Assembly (NCBI RefSeq): GCF_017115025.1 | Contig: NZ_JABXKM010000033.1 | Coordinates: forward strand, 20,765 to 84,764 | Source of the DNA: Nostoc sp. NOS(2021) | GTDB lineage: Bacteria; Cyanobacteriota; Cyanobacteriia; Cyanobacteriales; Nostocaceae | Direction: 5' to 3' | Length of the DNA: 64,000 bases | In this document: piece by piece, positions 63,912-64,000 of the stretch | Position numbering within the stretch: the first letter of the stretch is position 1 | Layout of the letters: every line of letters starts with the position of its first letter | Made by a program: the position numbers and the translations under genes | The notes under the pieces: generated by a model | What the model saw: the letters and a program-made list of their open reading frames with translations, nothing else | The model's database searches: none | What the model was told of the DNA's origin: nothing

Positions 63912-63948
63912 ATTGAAAATACTGTAACCACCAAAATAAAAATGTCTA

Positions 63949-64000
63949 ATATCATGTCCGCTTGATTACTTACTAAACCCCAAGAACCCCACCCCGCCAA
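63949..64000. mobile_element. start of a second copy of the ATATCATGTCCG-ended MITE-like family (cut by window end)
   Basis: ATATCATGTCCGCTTGATTACTTA matches the terminus at 954-976. Confidence 0.45.

Larger units (their letters stand above)
18390..64000. mobile_element. nifD excision (interruption) element, partial; distal end outside window
   Basis: Begins at the att core in nifD, xisA adjacent; no further nif genes or second core site noticed to 64000. Confidence 0.75.

Noticed and set aside
18390-64000. Second nifD att core inside the window
   Set aside because: Looked by eye for CGGAGTAATCC/GGATTACTCCG and did not see another; an exact string search is needed to be certain.
1-64000. 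tRNA, rRNA or tmRNA genes
   Set aside because: None recognised by eye; a tRNAscan/Infernal run would be decisive.

Overview
Chromosomal window from a heterocyst-forming (Nostoc-like) cyanobacterium. It has two parts. (1) About 1-18.4 kb is the hup/nif neighbourhood: 3' end of hupL, a decayed toxin-antitoxin patch, xisH/xisI-like genes, hupW, a SagB-type dehydrogenase with an ankyrin protein, a mop gene, and the minus-strand series feoA-like, fdxH, hesB, hesA, nifW, nifX-associated genes, nifX, nifN, nifE, nifK and the 3' end of nifD. (2) nifD is broken at 18379-18389 by CGGAGTAATCC (reverse strand GGATTACTCCG, the core site of the classical nifD excision element). An xisA-type tyrosine recombinase lies about 0.5 kb away, so the rest of the window (>45 kb) appears to be the inside of a very large nifD excision element. 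The interior carries a TA cassette flanked by a duplicated xisA 3' end, an AAA-ATPase/TOPRIM-like pair (possible defence module), and a ~37 kb NRPS-PKS cluster with an ABC transporter (26.6-63.5 kb). The central observation is that a complete-looking hybrid peptide-polyketide pathway seems to sit on DNA expected to be excised from nifD in heterocysts. The distal att site and nifD 5' half are not in the window, so the element interpretation rests on one junction plus xisA. Substrate codes were read by eye and are predictions.
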